NCBI GenBank assembly: GCA_963823675.1
Contig: CAWGMT010000021.1
Span: forward strand, 62,001 to 126,000
Origin: CAWGMT01 sp963823675
GTDB lineage: Bacteria; Planctomycetota; Planctomycetia; Isosphaerales; Isosphaeraceae
Length of the DNA: 64,000 nucleotides
Direction of reading: 5' to 3'
The notes under the pieces are model-generated. The model did no database searches. It had not been told where the DNA came from and worked only from the letters and a program-made list of their open reading frames with translations. The position numbers were made by a program, and so were the translations under genes. Below are positions 1-9,519 of this stretch, piece after piece (positions within the stretch are counted from its first letter, which is position 1; each line of letters begins with the position of its first letter).

Positions 1-1
1 G

Positions 2-1360
2 ATTCCGGTCCCGGTCTCCTTCGCCTGGCCGGGTAACGGGTTCGACCCGGCGGCATTCGGAATTCTCAAGGAATGCGGCATCCTCCTCGCCCGCCGTGGC
101 GGGTCGCCGGAATTTGCCTACAAGGAAGGGCGAGGCTTCGCTTACGAGCCGGGACTGGACCATCCTCTGTTGATCCCCTCGGCCGGTGACGCGCGCCCCG
201 ACTGGACCATCGACAACTTCATCGCGGCCGTGAAGCAGGCTCGGAGCGGGCGCATCGCCGTGCTTCAGTTTCACGGCGTGCCCGACCGTGCGCACCCGTG
301 GGTTCACACTCCGCCCGAGCGGTTCGAGGCATACATGAAATACCTCGCGGAGAATCGCTACAAAGTAATCGCCTTGCGGGACCTTCTGAAGTATGTCGAT
401 CCAACGGTTGTCCCCAACGATCCACTGGGCGTGATGAAGGACCGCCAATCGCTCCTCGTCGCGGGCAAGCCAGCCGACGACTTTCGCCGGCCCGTGAATG
501 ACGATGACTTGCGGTACTGGCTCGAGAACATGTCGGTGTTCCACCGTTACACCCCGGCCGAGATCGGCGCGGCGACCGGCATCTCGGCCGACCTTGCAGC
601 CGCGGCCATCAAGCGGTTCGGCATTGACAGGATCTCGCCGCCGCGGCGCTTTGGGAACGACCCGCTCATCGTGCGGCCCTATCCAGGAGGACGTCACCCT
701 CGGATCGGCTTTCTCGACGGTGCCATCCGTCCGCGCCGGGAATCCAAGGTCAGCGTCTTTTTGCCCTGGGAGAACGGAGGCTACGTGGTCGTCAACGTGC
801 CCGAGGCGATCTGGTCGCGGCAAGGAGACACGCGCGAGCTCCTGTACCTGGCTCACACGCACGTGCCCACGATGTGGGACAACCAAGGGGTCGAGCTGGA
901 GCGCCTCGAGTGGACGCGCGAGCCCGCCGGCGTGCTGTCGATTCACCGGAAGCTGCCCAACGGCGTCTCCTTCGGCGCCCGGATCTCGCCCGCCAACGAT
1001 CACGTCGCCATGGAGCTGTGGCTAACGAATGGCACGAAAGCCGCGCTCTCGGGACTGGCGGTACAGAATTGCGTGATGCTTAAGCGCGCTCGGGGCTTCG
1101 AGTCACAAACCAATGACAACAAGCTTTTCGACAAGCCCTATGTTGCCTGCCGCAACGCCAACGGGAACCGCTGGATCATCACAGCCTGGAAGCCGTGCGC
1201 TCGCGCGTGGGCAAACGCGCCGTGTCCTTGTCTGCATAGCGACCCACAGTTCCCCGATTGCGCACCGGGCGAGACGCAGCGCATCCGCGGCTGGCTTTCG
1301 TTCTACGAGGGGCCTGATGTCCGGTCCGAGTTTCGTCGGATCGAGTCAACCGGATGGTAG
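2..1360 (+). CDS. Polysaccharide deacetylase-like protein, 5' truncated
   Basis: The reading frame is open to the left window edge, so the N-terminus lies outside. The visible N-terminal part reads like the end of a NodB-type deacetylase barrel: a SFAWPGNGFD strand, then IAVLQFHGVPD, HPWVHTPPERFEAYMKYL and a final helix ending KVIALRDLLKYVDP. These proteins remove acetyl groups from cell-surface or dietary polysaccharides. About 250 further residues have no domain I recognise but contain beta-rich stretches (SVFLPWENGGYVVVNVPE). The gene converges on the next gene and overlaps it by 15 bases at the 3' ends. The family assignment rests on sequence resemblance only; the catalytic Asp/His residues would be upstream of the window. 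Confidence 0.75.
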   Translation: MPVPVSFAWPGNGFDPAAFGILKECGILLARRGGSPEFAYKEGRGFAYEPGLDHPLLIPSAGDARPDWTIDNFIAAVKQARSGRIAVLQFHGVPDRAHPWVHTPPERFEAYMKYLAENRYKVIALRDLLKYVDPTVVPNDPLGVMKDRQSLLVAGKPADDFRRPVNDDDLRYWLENMSVFHRYTPAEIGAATGISADLAAAAIKRFGIDRISPPRRFGNDPLIVRPYPGGRHPRIGFLDGAIRPRRESKVSVFLPWENGGYVVVNVPEAIWSRQGDTRELLYLAHTHVPTMWDNQGVELERLEWTREPAGVLSIHRKLPNGVSFGARISPANDHVAMELWLTNGTKAALSGLAVQNCVMLKRARGFESQTNDNKLFDKPYVACRNANGNRWIITAWKPCARAWANAPCPCLHSDPQFPDCAPGETQRIRGWLSFYEGPDVRSEFRRIESTGW

Positions 1361-3171
1361 TAGGAGCGCCTTCCAGTCGAAGCGTATCTCGATTTCTCGA
1401 CCTACTGCTGGGGGCGTGAACGGCTCGAAACCGCCGCTGCGGAAGCAGAGCCAGAGCAGTGACGGAGATTCCAGGGGCACGTCGAACTGGAACGTTGCCT
1501 CGTCCGGGCGGCCGTCGGCGGTCAGGGCGGTAATTGTGACGGTCATCCCCGTCAGCATGATCCGCTTCCCGAGCGCGAGCGGTCGGCGCTCGCTCCGGAA
1601 GACCTCGTCAAGGACAAATCTGAGGTAGCCGCCTTGGGGCCTGATCGCGAGCGTTCGCTCGTCGACGCGACGGATGGTTACCGAGGGCGTCGCCGGCGCG
1701 AGGACCCGTGTGTGCCGGGGCACCGGTCGCCCGCTCAGCTCCTGGCGGGCCACGAGATAACTCGCGTGCACGGGGCTCGGCGCGTTCACGACCACGACCG
1801 TCCGATCCCCCACCGACGATCCCAGCGGCGTCTGAACGTAGAGACGCTGCTCGGCCCATCGCGGCCCCATGGGGTTCCCGGCCTGGAATGGGAGCGCGAT
1901 CGGGCGCAGACCGCGTGGACAGCCACGAAGAGCCACGCCAGGACCGACGCGGGAACGCGCCAGATCGCCTTCGATGGTGCGCCCACATCGTCGCCGAACA
2001 CGAATGCCCAGTACTGAGCCAAGAGGCCGAAAGCGCCGATTCCGACGAACGTGAGCAACCGGGCCATCGGGAGGGTGGCACAGACCGGGATCGCGGCCAG
2101 GAGCATGCCGGCCCCCCAGAAGCGGGCGAGTGAATCGCGGCAAAGGAGCGGGGCCATCACGAAGAAGATCAGGCCCAGGAACACCGCCGAGAACCACCAC
2201 AAATAGGCGCGGCCCGCCGGCGATAGCACAACGCCGAGCTCCGCCGGAATCGGGCCCCACTGGCCGGATAAGAGGATCGGAAGGCGGCCCGCCGCGGCAA
2301 CCAGGAATCGCGCGGTGTCGGTCAGCGGGTCGATATAGATGCCCATGTCGCGGACGCCATAGCCCCAGGACGCCCGGAGAGTTCCCCACGCGATGACCGC
2401 TGCGGCATACGGCCAGAGGGCCACGCAGCCGCGCCACCGCCCGTTCGGGTCGATAAAGAGTCCATAGGATGCCAGGTAGGCGCACGTTCCGATCCCTTCC
2501 TCCTTCGAAAACAACGCAGCCAAGAGCAAGAACGGGGACAACAGCGCCGCCAGGCGAGAGCCGTCTCGCCGGGCATGGTCATGCGCGAGGAGCGCCGAGA
2601 CGCCAAATGTCGCGGCCACGAGGACATTGCGGTTGGCCAGGAACCCCGCGGGCGTGCCGTGCGCGTCGTCTACCGCGAACAGCAAGGCCGCGACGCCCGC
2701 AGTGAAATTCGGGCCAAGCATCCGCCGATAGAAGGCCGCCGTGACGGCCACCAGGGCGCCTAGCCAGAACAGGCTGTGAGCGTGCATGAGCACCGGCGAG
2801 TCGGGCCAGAGCGCGTAATCGAGGCGATGGGTCAAGACCGTCAACGCTTGCAGGAACTCGGCCTTGAGATTCGGGTCGGTCCACCAGGGGAAGAGCCCGA
2901 TATCCATAAGTCGGCCGGTCCGTTCCGGGTCACCGCGGAAGAACCGGAACATTTCCGAGGGCGGGCCGAGCAGGTCTCTGATCTGGGACCGTTCCAGGAG
3001 AACCGTCCGGTGATAGTAATCATCGAGCATCCACCCGGCACCGAGCGCCGGCAGTGCGAGCAGCACCGAGAGCGCCGCCGCCGCTACCGGCAGATGACGC
3101 ATCGTCAGCAACGATCCGACCGATGCCGCCAGAAGCCTACGCTCGCCGCGCACCGGTTCCCCGCTCGACAT
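1346..3171 (-). CDS. Multi-pass membrane protein, GT-C glycosyltransferase-like (one frameshift)
   Basis: About 610 residues if one frameshift near 1910 is repaired. The upstream frame carries about ten hydrophobic helices, and the first outer loop has the acidic pair WMLDDYYHR, a pattern typical of GT-C (PMT/GT39-like) sugar transferases that use lipid-linked donors. The downstream frame (1346 to about 1910) supplies a plausible soluble C-terminal domain, VVVVNAPSPVHASYLVAR onward. The switch fits one missing base in the run around 1905-1915, just after LFVAVH. I chose the start at 3171 because the hydrophobic segment begins about 25 residues later; an ATG at 3102 is an alternative. Function is inferred from fold only, and donor and acceptor are unknown. 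Confidence 0.65.
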
Positions 3172-3342
3172 CGCACAGACTCCGCAGCCTGCCAGGCGTC
3201 GGTCCTCGAAGACATTTGTCAGAGTAGCGAGCGACGTCGCCCGGTGTCCAGTGGATGCGTTCAGGTGTTCGAGTATTGTAGAATGGCCTGCCGGAGGGAG
3301 ACGCCCTTCGGCAATTTCGTTCCTGCCTTATCGATTACCCCG

Positions 3343-3978
3343 ATGACCACGCCGCGAAAATTCCTCCTTTCGGATGCGATTGTCCTGGTGGCCGCCACGG
3401 CAGTGGGGCTCGCCATGGTCAAGCCGTACCATGCGACGTTGCCCGCGCTCAACTGGGGCCCCCCCTACCCTTTTGACAGACCATTTGCCGGATGGATCAA
3501 GAACCTGTGGTTCTGCCTGGTACTCGCAGCTCCGTTCGCGGTGGTGTGGACGCTCGCGATCCTCGGTCTGAGGCTCCGCCGTCCGCGGGATCGCTGGAGC
3601 CGGCTCATCCGCCAGCCGGGACTGGTCGCGGGCCTGATGGCCGCACTGGTCCTGGCCGTGCGCTTGGTCGGGTTCGCGACGTGGTGCGTGCGCGTGATCG
3701 GCCAGCCCAGGCTCTGGATCTGGACCGCAAAATACGCGGGTGGAGGCGGAGCCTGGGTTGGCTGGCCTCCGGGCTATCTCTTGTTCGAGACCGATCACTT
3801 CCTGGACACAATGGCGATGATCGGCGTGGCGGTCGCGGCGAGCTGGATGCTGCTCCTGGCGAGTGGGCGCTGGCGTTCCGAACGGAGCTGGATCGACCGC
3901 GCGGGCCGGGCGCTCGGCTGGTTCTGGATCGCCAGCCTACCGCTTACAAGCTGGTGGGACTTCCACGTGCGAGTCTGA
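3343..3978 (+). CDS. Small four-helix membrane protein, paralogue 1
   Basis: A 211-residue protein starting MTTPRKFLLSDAIVLVAATA, with four hydrophobic segments separated by short Arg-rich loops (LRLRRPRDRW). I do not recognise a functional family. The MTTPRKF/RFTI type of N-terminus followed at once by a helix is common among lineage-specific planctomycete membrane proteins. The start ATG at 3343 is fixed by alignment with the close paralogue at 4185, which begins with the same residues. The two genes are tandem and separated by a palindromic repeat element. The intact C-terminus (ALGWFWIASLPLTSWWDFHVRV) serves as the reference for the frameshift in the paralogue. Confidence 0.7.
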   Translation: MTTPRKFLLSDAIVLVAATAVGLAMVKPYHATLPALNWGPPYPFDRPFAGWIKNLWFCLVLAAPFAVVWTLAILGLRLRRPRDRWSRLIRQPGLVAGLMAALVLAVRLVGFATWCVRVIGQPRLWIWTAKYAGGGGAWVGWPPGYLLFETDHFLDTMAMIGVAVAASWMLLLASGRWRSERSWIDRAGRALGWFWIASLPLTSWWDFHVRV

Positions 3979-4015
3979 TGCATTGACGATGATCTCGTCG
4001 AAGTGCCAGGAGGAG

Positions 4016-4132
4016 CTAGTGGCACGTCAATCCTCGATTGACGGGTTGTTGGGCGCGGGTCTCCTGACCCCGCCCTCCGCCAGACCGAAGGTCTCCACAC
4101 GGACTACCCGTCAAAGATTGACGCACCACTAG
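4016..4132. repeat. MITE-like palindromic element between two paralogues
   Basis: A 117-base stretch starts CTAGTGGCACGTCAATC and ends GATTGACGCACCACTAG. The ends are inverted repeats matching at 15 of 17 positions, with CTAGTGG/CCACTAG at the tips. The inner part carries a second palindrome (GGGTCTCCTGACCC). No reading frame of interest lies inside. Size and terminal inverted repeats suggest a non-autonomous mobile element or a structured intergenic repeat; no second copy was seen in this window. Confidence 0.5.
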
Positions 4133-4184
4133 CCGGCATCCCGCTCCTCGACGACATATCCAACTCAAGATGAGAATTCCGCAC

Positions 4185-4819
4185 ATGACCACGCCGCGAA
4201 AGTTCCTGCTCTCGGATGCGATTGTGCTCGTCGCCGCCACGGCCATTGGGCTCGCGGTTTTCAAACCGTACCACGAGGCTCTCGGCCCTCTGCGATGGAC
4301 TGGGCCGATCGGTCCCGCAACGCGATTTATTGGATTGATTCAAGGATCGTGGGGCTGCCTGGTACGCGCATTTCCCTTCGCGATGGCGTGGACACTGGCG
4401 ATTCTCGTTCTCAGGCTCCGCCGTCCGCGGGCGCGCTGGCGCCGTCTCATCCGGCAGCCGGGACTGGTCGCGGGGCTGGCGGCCGTCCTCGTCTGCGCAT
4501 GGCGTTTGGCCGGGTTCGCGACGATGTACGCGCGCGTCTTCGGCGACCCGGGCCTTGCCGTCTTCAATGTCCGATTTACCGGCGGCATCGGGGGCTTCGT
4601 GGCAGGTATGCCGGGCTGGCTCGTGTTCGACCTGGATCATTTCGTGAACACGATGGCGATGATCGGCGTGGCGGTCGCGGCGAGCTGGGTGTTTCTCCTC
4701 GTGAGCCGGCAATGGCGCCCCGAACGAAGCTGGATCGACCGCGCGGGCCGGCGCTCGGATGGTTCTGGATTGCCATCCTCCCGCTCACCTGCTGGTGGGA
4801 CTTCCACGTGCGGTTTTGA
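4185..4819 (+). CDS. Small four-helix membrane protein, paralogue 2 (frameshift near 4749)
   Basis: Tandem paralogue of the gene at 3343, with the same MTTPRKFLLSDAIVLVAATA N-terminus and the same four helices. The C-terminus moves to another frame near 4749: the first gene reads GCCGGGCGCTCGG where this one reads GCCGGCGCTCGG, so one G is missing. With that G restored the protein ends ALGWFWIAILPLTCWWDFHVRF, closely matching its neighbour. As sequenced the ORF runs to 4835 with an unrelated tail. An in-frame ATG at 4170 exists, but the paralogue supports 4185. Function unknown. Confidence 0.7.
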
Positions 4820-4879
4820 ATCGCGACACTCGTGACGGGACCTGGCATCGGGCACGTTCGGGGCTCCCGGTGACGAAGG

Positions 4880-5251
4880 TCACTGACGAATGATCTTCAA
4901 TCCCGGTTTGCTCTTGACCAAGGCGTCGACCTCCTCGAACGATTCGGAGCGCCCGAAGATCCCCAGGAACCCCGGCTTGAGGACCGCCACGTTCGGCTCG
5001 CCGCCCTGCGCCTTGACATCATTCACGAATCGCCGGGCCGTCGCGCTCAGCGGCGCGCCGATTCCTTCGGATGGGTTGAACAGGTCGTAAACGTCCGTGG
5101 CCGCGGGGCCGAACGATTCAGCCACCGGCCGATCGAGGCGGACGAAAACGTAGAGGCAAAGCGCCAGGGCGTTCACGGCGAGCAGGGCCCGTAACCGCCC
5201 TTTGGCACGCCTCGGGCGTGATCCCACGGGGAGCGGCGAAGCGGTAGTCAT
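4880..5251 (-). CDS. Hypothetical protein with one N-terminal membrane helix
   Basis: A 123-residue protein. A basic N-terminus (RPRRAKGRLR) precedes one hydrophobic helix (ALLAVNALALCLYVFV), giving a likely N-in, C-out single-pass topology. The outer domain has the pattern FVNDVKAQGGEPNVAVLKPGF and ends with a short alpha/beta segment. I do not recognise a family. It stands alone between genes on the opposite strand and has no clear ribosome binding site. Confidence 0.6.
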   Translation of the reverse strand: MTTASPLPVGSRPRRAKGRLRALLAVNALALCLYVFVRLDRPVAESFGPAATDVYDLFNPSEGIGAPLSATARRFVNDVKAQGGEPNVAVLKPGFLGIFGRSESFEEVDALVKSKPGLKIIRQ

Positions 5252-5334
5252 GATCGATCATTTTTGGGATCAGTTCATGGGACAGGTCGTCGCGGGCCGC
5301 TAAATGCACGGGCGGAACGGATCGCGCAGGCGTA

Positions 5335-5356
5335 GGTCAGGCTTTCCAGCCTGACC
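5335..5356. repeat. Short perfect hairpin
   Basis: GGTCAGGCT (5335-5343) and AGCCTGACC (5348-5356) form a perfect 9-base-pair stem with a TTCC loop. It lies in the gap between divergent genes, 76 bases before the sialidase-like gene. No T-run follows, so a terminator is unlikely. It may be one of the short hairpin repeats scattered through such genomes. Confidence 0.45.
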
Positions 5357-5431
5357 GACAGCATTCAGAATACTGCGGTCCCGCTGAGTGATTGCCTCGA
5401 GCAGAACAACGAACCGGAACACAAGGGAGCC

Positions 5432-6603
5432 ATGAGAGTGTTGAGGAAGCCCCGTGCAACGCGCCTTGGTCGGCTATGGCTTGCATTGTGCACTCTTGGC
5501 CTTGTGGGCGGGGTTGCCGCGGCCGGTGAGCCGCCCCGGGTCCTGGAGCGGGTCAAGGTCTATTCCGAGCCGGGCCGGTTTGCGGGCTGGCCGGCCAATC
5601 ACGGCATCTGGTCGTGGGGCGACGAGATCCTGGTCGGTTTCAGCCGGGGATACGACAAGGACAACGGCGCGGATTATCACATCGATCGGGACCGGCCCGA
5701 GGATTTCTTGCTGGCCCGCAGCAAGGATGGCGGAGCCACCTGGTCGATCGAGGAGCCAAAGCCGCCCGGGGCAATGGTGGGCACGCGGGGCATGCGGCAC
5801 GGGGCCATGCCGCCGGGCGTCGCGGAAGAACGCCCCTCCCCGCTCCGCGAACCGATCGATTTCACTCATCGTCATTTCGCGCTGGCTGTGCACATGCAGG
5901 ATCACCAGAGGGGCGCCTCGTGCTTTTATTTCTCGTATGACCGCGGCAAGATCTGGCGCGGGCCATTCGGCCTTCCCTTGTTCGGCCAGAAAGGGGTGAT
6001 GGGCCGCACCGATTACATCGTCGAGGGACGCCGCACCTGTTTGCTGTTCCTCACGGCGACCAAATCCGACGGGACCGAAGGCCGGCCGTTTTCGGCCCGG
6101 ACGACCGATGGAGGGCTCACCTGGCAATTCCTCGCGTTCATCGGACCGGAACCCCGGGGATATGCCGTCATGCCGTCGACGGTGCGCATCTCGGCGACCG
6201 ACCTGGTGACGACCGTCCGCCTGCCGCGACTTTCCCCGCCGGTGGATCGACGCTTATGTCTCGCACGACGACGGCCGGTCGTGGTCTTTTCTTGCGACTC
6301 CTGCGCCCGACATCGGCGAGGGGAACCCGCCGTGCCTGGTCCGGCTGGCCGACGGCCGGCTTTGCTTGACCTACGGCTACCGCGCGCCACCGTTCGCGAT
6401 CCACGCCCGGCTCAGCTCCGACGAGGGCAAAACGTGGACGGATCCGATTCGTCCTCCGCGGCGACGGCGGCAGTCAGGACATCGGCTATCCGCGTTCCGT
6501 CGTCCGGCCGGACGGCAAGATCGTCACCGTTTATGCATTTCACGACCGCGCCGGCTCGGTGCGCGACATCGAGGCCACGATCTGGGACGCGGGCAGCCGT
6601 TGA
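5432..6603 (+). CDS. Secreted sialidase-like BNR-repeat protein (two frameshifts)
   Basis: About 390 residues after repair. A signal peptide (RLGRLWLALCTLGLVGGVAAAG) is followed by a six-blade-type propeller with repeated Asp-box motifs: SKDGGATW, TTDGGLTW, HDDGRSWS and SSDEGKTW. That is the signature of exo-alpha-sialidase/BNR proteins, which in planctomycetes are usually secreted glycosidases of undefined specificity. The frame changes near 6225 (to WIDAYVSHDDGRSW) and near 6450 (to GDGGSQDIGYPRSVV), and the true end is the TGA at 6601-6603. No Arg triad could be assigned with confidence, so substrate is open. The two breaks may be sequencing errors. Confidence 0.7.
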
Positions 6604-6643
6604 GCTTGACAGGATTGGCCGGTGGCACTGAAACCACCGCCGC

Positions 6644-7840
6644 TCACCGATTAGCCGTCCCTGAGCCGGCAAGCATCTCGTCTCCCTCCTTTCGAAACCT
6701 CGATGTGACCTTCTCCCCAGAGATCAGCGGCCCGTCGCCGAAATAGGAAAGTTGCTGCCTCCAGGCACATTCTGGGGAGACTTGTCTGATGACCGACGAT
6801 TGGACATCCACGGAGGCGACCTCGACCTCGCGATACGGATGCCGATCACCTTTCCCGCCGTGCGCCTTGAAGTGCATTCCCTTCTGGATCCCGTCCTTGC
6901 TGCCGCGATCGATTGTCGCGCTGCGATCCGCTCGGACCTGCGTGATGGTGGCCGAGATCGGCTTTTTGAGCAGGTACCGATTCCATTCGCCGGGCAAGGC
7001 CGGCAGTCCTTCGAGCTTTTTCTCACGGTCGGCTTCCCGGTGGTAGAAGTCGGCAGTGATTTGCTTGCGAGGCTGAGGGCCCTGGTTGATCGCGTTACAG
7101 AATTCCAGGATCTGCTCGTTACTTAGCAGGAATCTCCATGTACTCCATTTGATCGGATATAACGGGGCGAGAGCGTACGCGTTCCCTCCGAGTTGATCGT
7201 AAGCGATTGGCTCCAAGCGCAACACACCGTCGACCAGCCGCGCGAAGCCGTATGCCCCATCGAAAGTGAAGCAGCCCGATATTGTCCGGGAGAATCGACC
7301 GTCCGCGAGGATGTCGAGGTTCGCGAAGCCCTGGCCCCAGCGGCACACATAATGTCCCGCGATGTCATTGAGCAGGTCGCCGGGCGACTCCCCTTCTCGA
7401 AGGGCGACCCGGATCGGCGCGGAGCGCTCAATGTCAGCTCGCTCGCCGGTGAACCGCGTCAAAGGCGCCAACAGACGCTCATGCCCCGGCGCGTAGACTT
7501 CGAGCCACCGCTCCGCGTAGCGGACTTCTCCCGTGAACCGGTAGGCGCGGCGATAGCCGACGACTTTAAAACGGTGGACGATCCGGGCGCGACCGTCACT
7601 GCGCGTTGTGGCCTGGGAGGTCTTTTCCCTGTTCCAATAGTAATAGGGATCGGAGATCTGGATCAGCGCGTTCCGGATCGGATCTCCCGAAGCGGCGTCA
7701 CGGACCTCGACCTCGAGTGCGACATCTTCGTCGCCGTCGATTGGAACCGCCGGCGCGTAGATGATCCACACGGACATTGCAACGGCGACGACGACCGGTA
7801 TCGCCAGGAGCGAACGCAGCCGGAATCTGGGCTTGGGCAT
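6644..7840 (-). CDS. Hypothetical single-pass membrane protein with Ig-like domain
   Basis: 398 residues from the ATG at 7840, chosen because AGGAAGGAG sits just upstream and a typical membrane start follows (MPKPRFRLRSLLAIPVVVAVAMSVW). After the helix, residues 40-130 look like a carboxypeptidase-regulatory/Ig-type beta domain (VEVRDAASGDPIRNALIQI, a TRSDGRARI turn). The remainder (VCRWGQGFANLDILADGRF) resembles the template domain seen in other planctomycete RFRLRSLL proteins, where strings such as LDILADGRF recur. A late segment reads ITQVRADRSATIDRGSKDGI, similar to cell-shape-protein-like beta motifs. No enzymatic function is apparent. Confidence 0.65.
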   Translation of the reverse strand: MPKPRFRLRSLLAIPVVVAVAMSVWIIYAPAVPIDGDEDVALEVEVRDAASGDPIRNALIQISDPYYYWNREKTSQATTRSDGRARIVHRFKVVGYRRAYRFTGEVRYAERWLEVYAPGHERLLAPLTRFTGERADIERSAPIRVALREGESPGDLLNDIAGHYVCRWGQGFANLDILADGRFSRTISGCFTFDGAYGFARLVDGVLRLEPIAYDQLGGNAYALAPLYPIKWSTWRFLLSNEQILEFCNAINQGPQPRKQITADFYHREADREKKLEGLPALPGEWNRYLLKKPISATITQVRADRSATIDRGSKDGIQKGMHFKAHGGKGDRHPYREVEVASVDVQSSVIRQVSPECAWRQQLSYFGDGPLISGEKVTSRFRKEGDEMLAGSGTANR

Positions 7841-7936
7841 GTTCGAGGCTCCTTCCTTCAATCGCGCACAGCATAACAATCGTAACGATTCGCCTGCCAA
7901 TCGCACACCGGACTGATGGGAAATCCCCAACGTCCG

Positions 7937-8042
7937 CTAAATGGCCTTGCACGATTCGGGGAGGGCGAACCTCCGTGTGAGCCGGTCGTTGGCCTGGCTC
8001 GGACGGAGCTTCGCCCTCCCAGGATCATCAAACTCGATTTAG
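7937..8042. repeat. CTAAAT-ended palindromic repeat, copy 1
   Basis: A 106-base element starting CTAAATGGCCTTGCACG and ending with ATTTAG. Internal arms pair GGGAGGGCGAACCTCC with GGAGCTTCGCCCTCCC. A second copy at 26321-26426 has the same ends, length and orientation. It lies between two minus-strand genes and contains no ORF of its own. Confidence 0.7.
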
Positions 8043-8047
8043 GTCCT

Positions 8048-8591
8048 TCAACGGGGCGTCGGCTCGGGGCTCGGAGTGGCGGGCCGGCGGCCCTTTCGGA
8101 GCCGGCGCCAGCACAGACCGAAGATGGCGAGCAAGAGCACGATGGGGATGAGCAGCGCTAGCTCCAGCGACCACCGCGCGGTCGGAAGTTGGGATTGGTG
8201 GTCGCGGTGGTAGGAAAGGCCCGGAATTGTGAACTCGGCGTAGCGGATCGCCCACGGCCCCATTGGCGGCGATGCCGGAAACGAGAGCTCCCCGGTGACG
8301 AAGCAGTAGCGAACGCCGAGCGCCGGGATGATCCATTCGAAGTATGCGTGTTCTTTCGGCAAGTTGAGCGCCGAACCCTCTGGGGCTAAAAACCCTGGGT
8401 TGGATTCTCGCACGTTCACCCAGATCGCCGAAGAAAGTCACCCGACCGTCGGCGACGAGAATGTTCAGGTTTTCCGTCAGCGACAGAACGTCATACTGCC
8501 GCTTCGCGAGGAGGGAATCGGCCCAGAGAATCGTGAGCCCGATCGAGAGCAAAAGCGAGATGATCCCAATCCACTCCAGGACGCGCCTCAT
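8048..8591 (-). CDS. Small membrane protein with two flanking helices (frameshift)
   Basis: About 180 residues after joining two frames near 8420. The first frame gives an N-terminal helix (WIGIISLLLSIGLTILW) and the start of an outer domain (LLAKRQYDVLSLTENL). The second continues NPGFLAPEGSALNLPKEHAY and ends with a second helix (LALLIPIVLLLAIFGLCW) and a basic tail. The layout (helix, about 100-residue beta domain, helix, short cytoplasmic tail) is a recurrent planctomycete protein type of unknown function. The ATG at 8591 follows a GAGG-like site. Confidence 0.6.
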
Positions 8592-8899
8592 GATTCACCT
8601 CAATGATCGATGCGCATAATGGGACGCCACGAATCACGATCCTCGCCGAGAGCGGTCGCCCGTCGCAGTGTGTTTTTGAGGAGAAACCCTCCGGCACGAA
8701 CTCAGTAGGCCGTACACCGTAGACCGCTCTTTCCGGATTGTGACTTGTGGGGCCTGACACTACAATGCACCTAGCGGAATCACGTCACACGATGCGAAAG
8801 CGAAGCACCGCGGAAGGCGTGACCACGAGACACGGTTATGCATCACATTGTGGTTGACGATCAGCAGGCAAAGCTCATTTCCGAGGCAACGGAGACCCA
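8592..8899. other. Intergenic stretch, no gene recognised
   Basis: 308 bases between divergent genes, presumably holding both promoters. No convincing -35/-10 pair, repeat or RNA structure was seen. Confidence 0.5.
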
Positions 8900-9499
8900 A
8901 TGCCCGACGGATCGAACACGATTCGCGACGAGATCAAAGGCGTCGCCCTCTTTGTGGGGGCCATCTGGGCGATCTATTTCGCAAGCCTGGTGTTCCCGAG
9001 CCTGGACCATTTTGGCGTGATTCCGCGCACGCTGGTCGGGTTGGTGGGGATCCCGGCCATGCCGTTCTTGCATGCCAATCTCCATCATCTGCTCAGTAAC
9101 ACAATTCCGCTCGTCGTCCTCTTGATCCTGCTGGCCGGCTCGCGGGCTGAGTCGTGGGAGGTTGTCGCCGTCATCACGCTTCTGGGCGGTGCACTGCTCT
9201 GGATTTTCGGCCGGACGGCTGTGCACATCGGCGCCAGCGGCCTGATCTCGGGCCTGACCGCGTTTTTGATTCTGTCCGGCTTTCTGGAGCAGCGGATCGT
9301 CCCCCTCTTCGTCGCACTGGTCGTGGGTTTCCTCTACGGCGGCTCCCTCGTACTGGGAGTCGTGCCCCGTTTCCATTCCGCCGTCTCATGGGACGGCCAC
9401 CTCTTCGGCGCGATCGCGGGCGGGATCGTGGCGTATGCAATGACCCGGGAATCGGCGGAACATCCGCAACCGAGAAATCATCTGACGCCCACTCAGTAG
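8900..9499 (+). CDS. Rhomboid-family intramembrane serine protease
   Basis: 199 residues, about the size of a minimal six-helix rhomboid. The hallmark motifs are in order: HANLHHLLSN in helix 2, GASGL carrying the catalytic Ser (residue about 113), and WDGHLFGAIAGG carrying the catalytic His near residue 175. Rhomboids cleave transmembrane substrates within the bilayer. The ATG at 8900 has GGAG about eight bases upstream. It stands alone, and no neighbour suggests a substrate. Confidence 0.88.
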   Translation: MPDGSNTIRDEIKGVALFVGAIWAIYFASLVFPSLDHFGVIPRTLVGLVGIPAMPFLHANLHHLLSNTIPLVVLLILLAGSRAESWEVVAVITLLGGALLWIFGRTAVHIGASGLISGLTAFLILSGFLEQRIVPLFVALVVGFLYGGSLVLGVVPRFHSAVSWDGHLFGAIAGGIVAYAMTRESAEHPQPRNHLTPTQ

Positions 9500-9519
9500 A
9501 GTAACCGCGGCTCCACATA

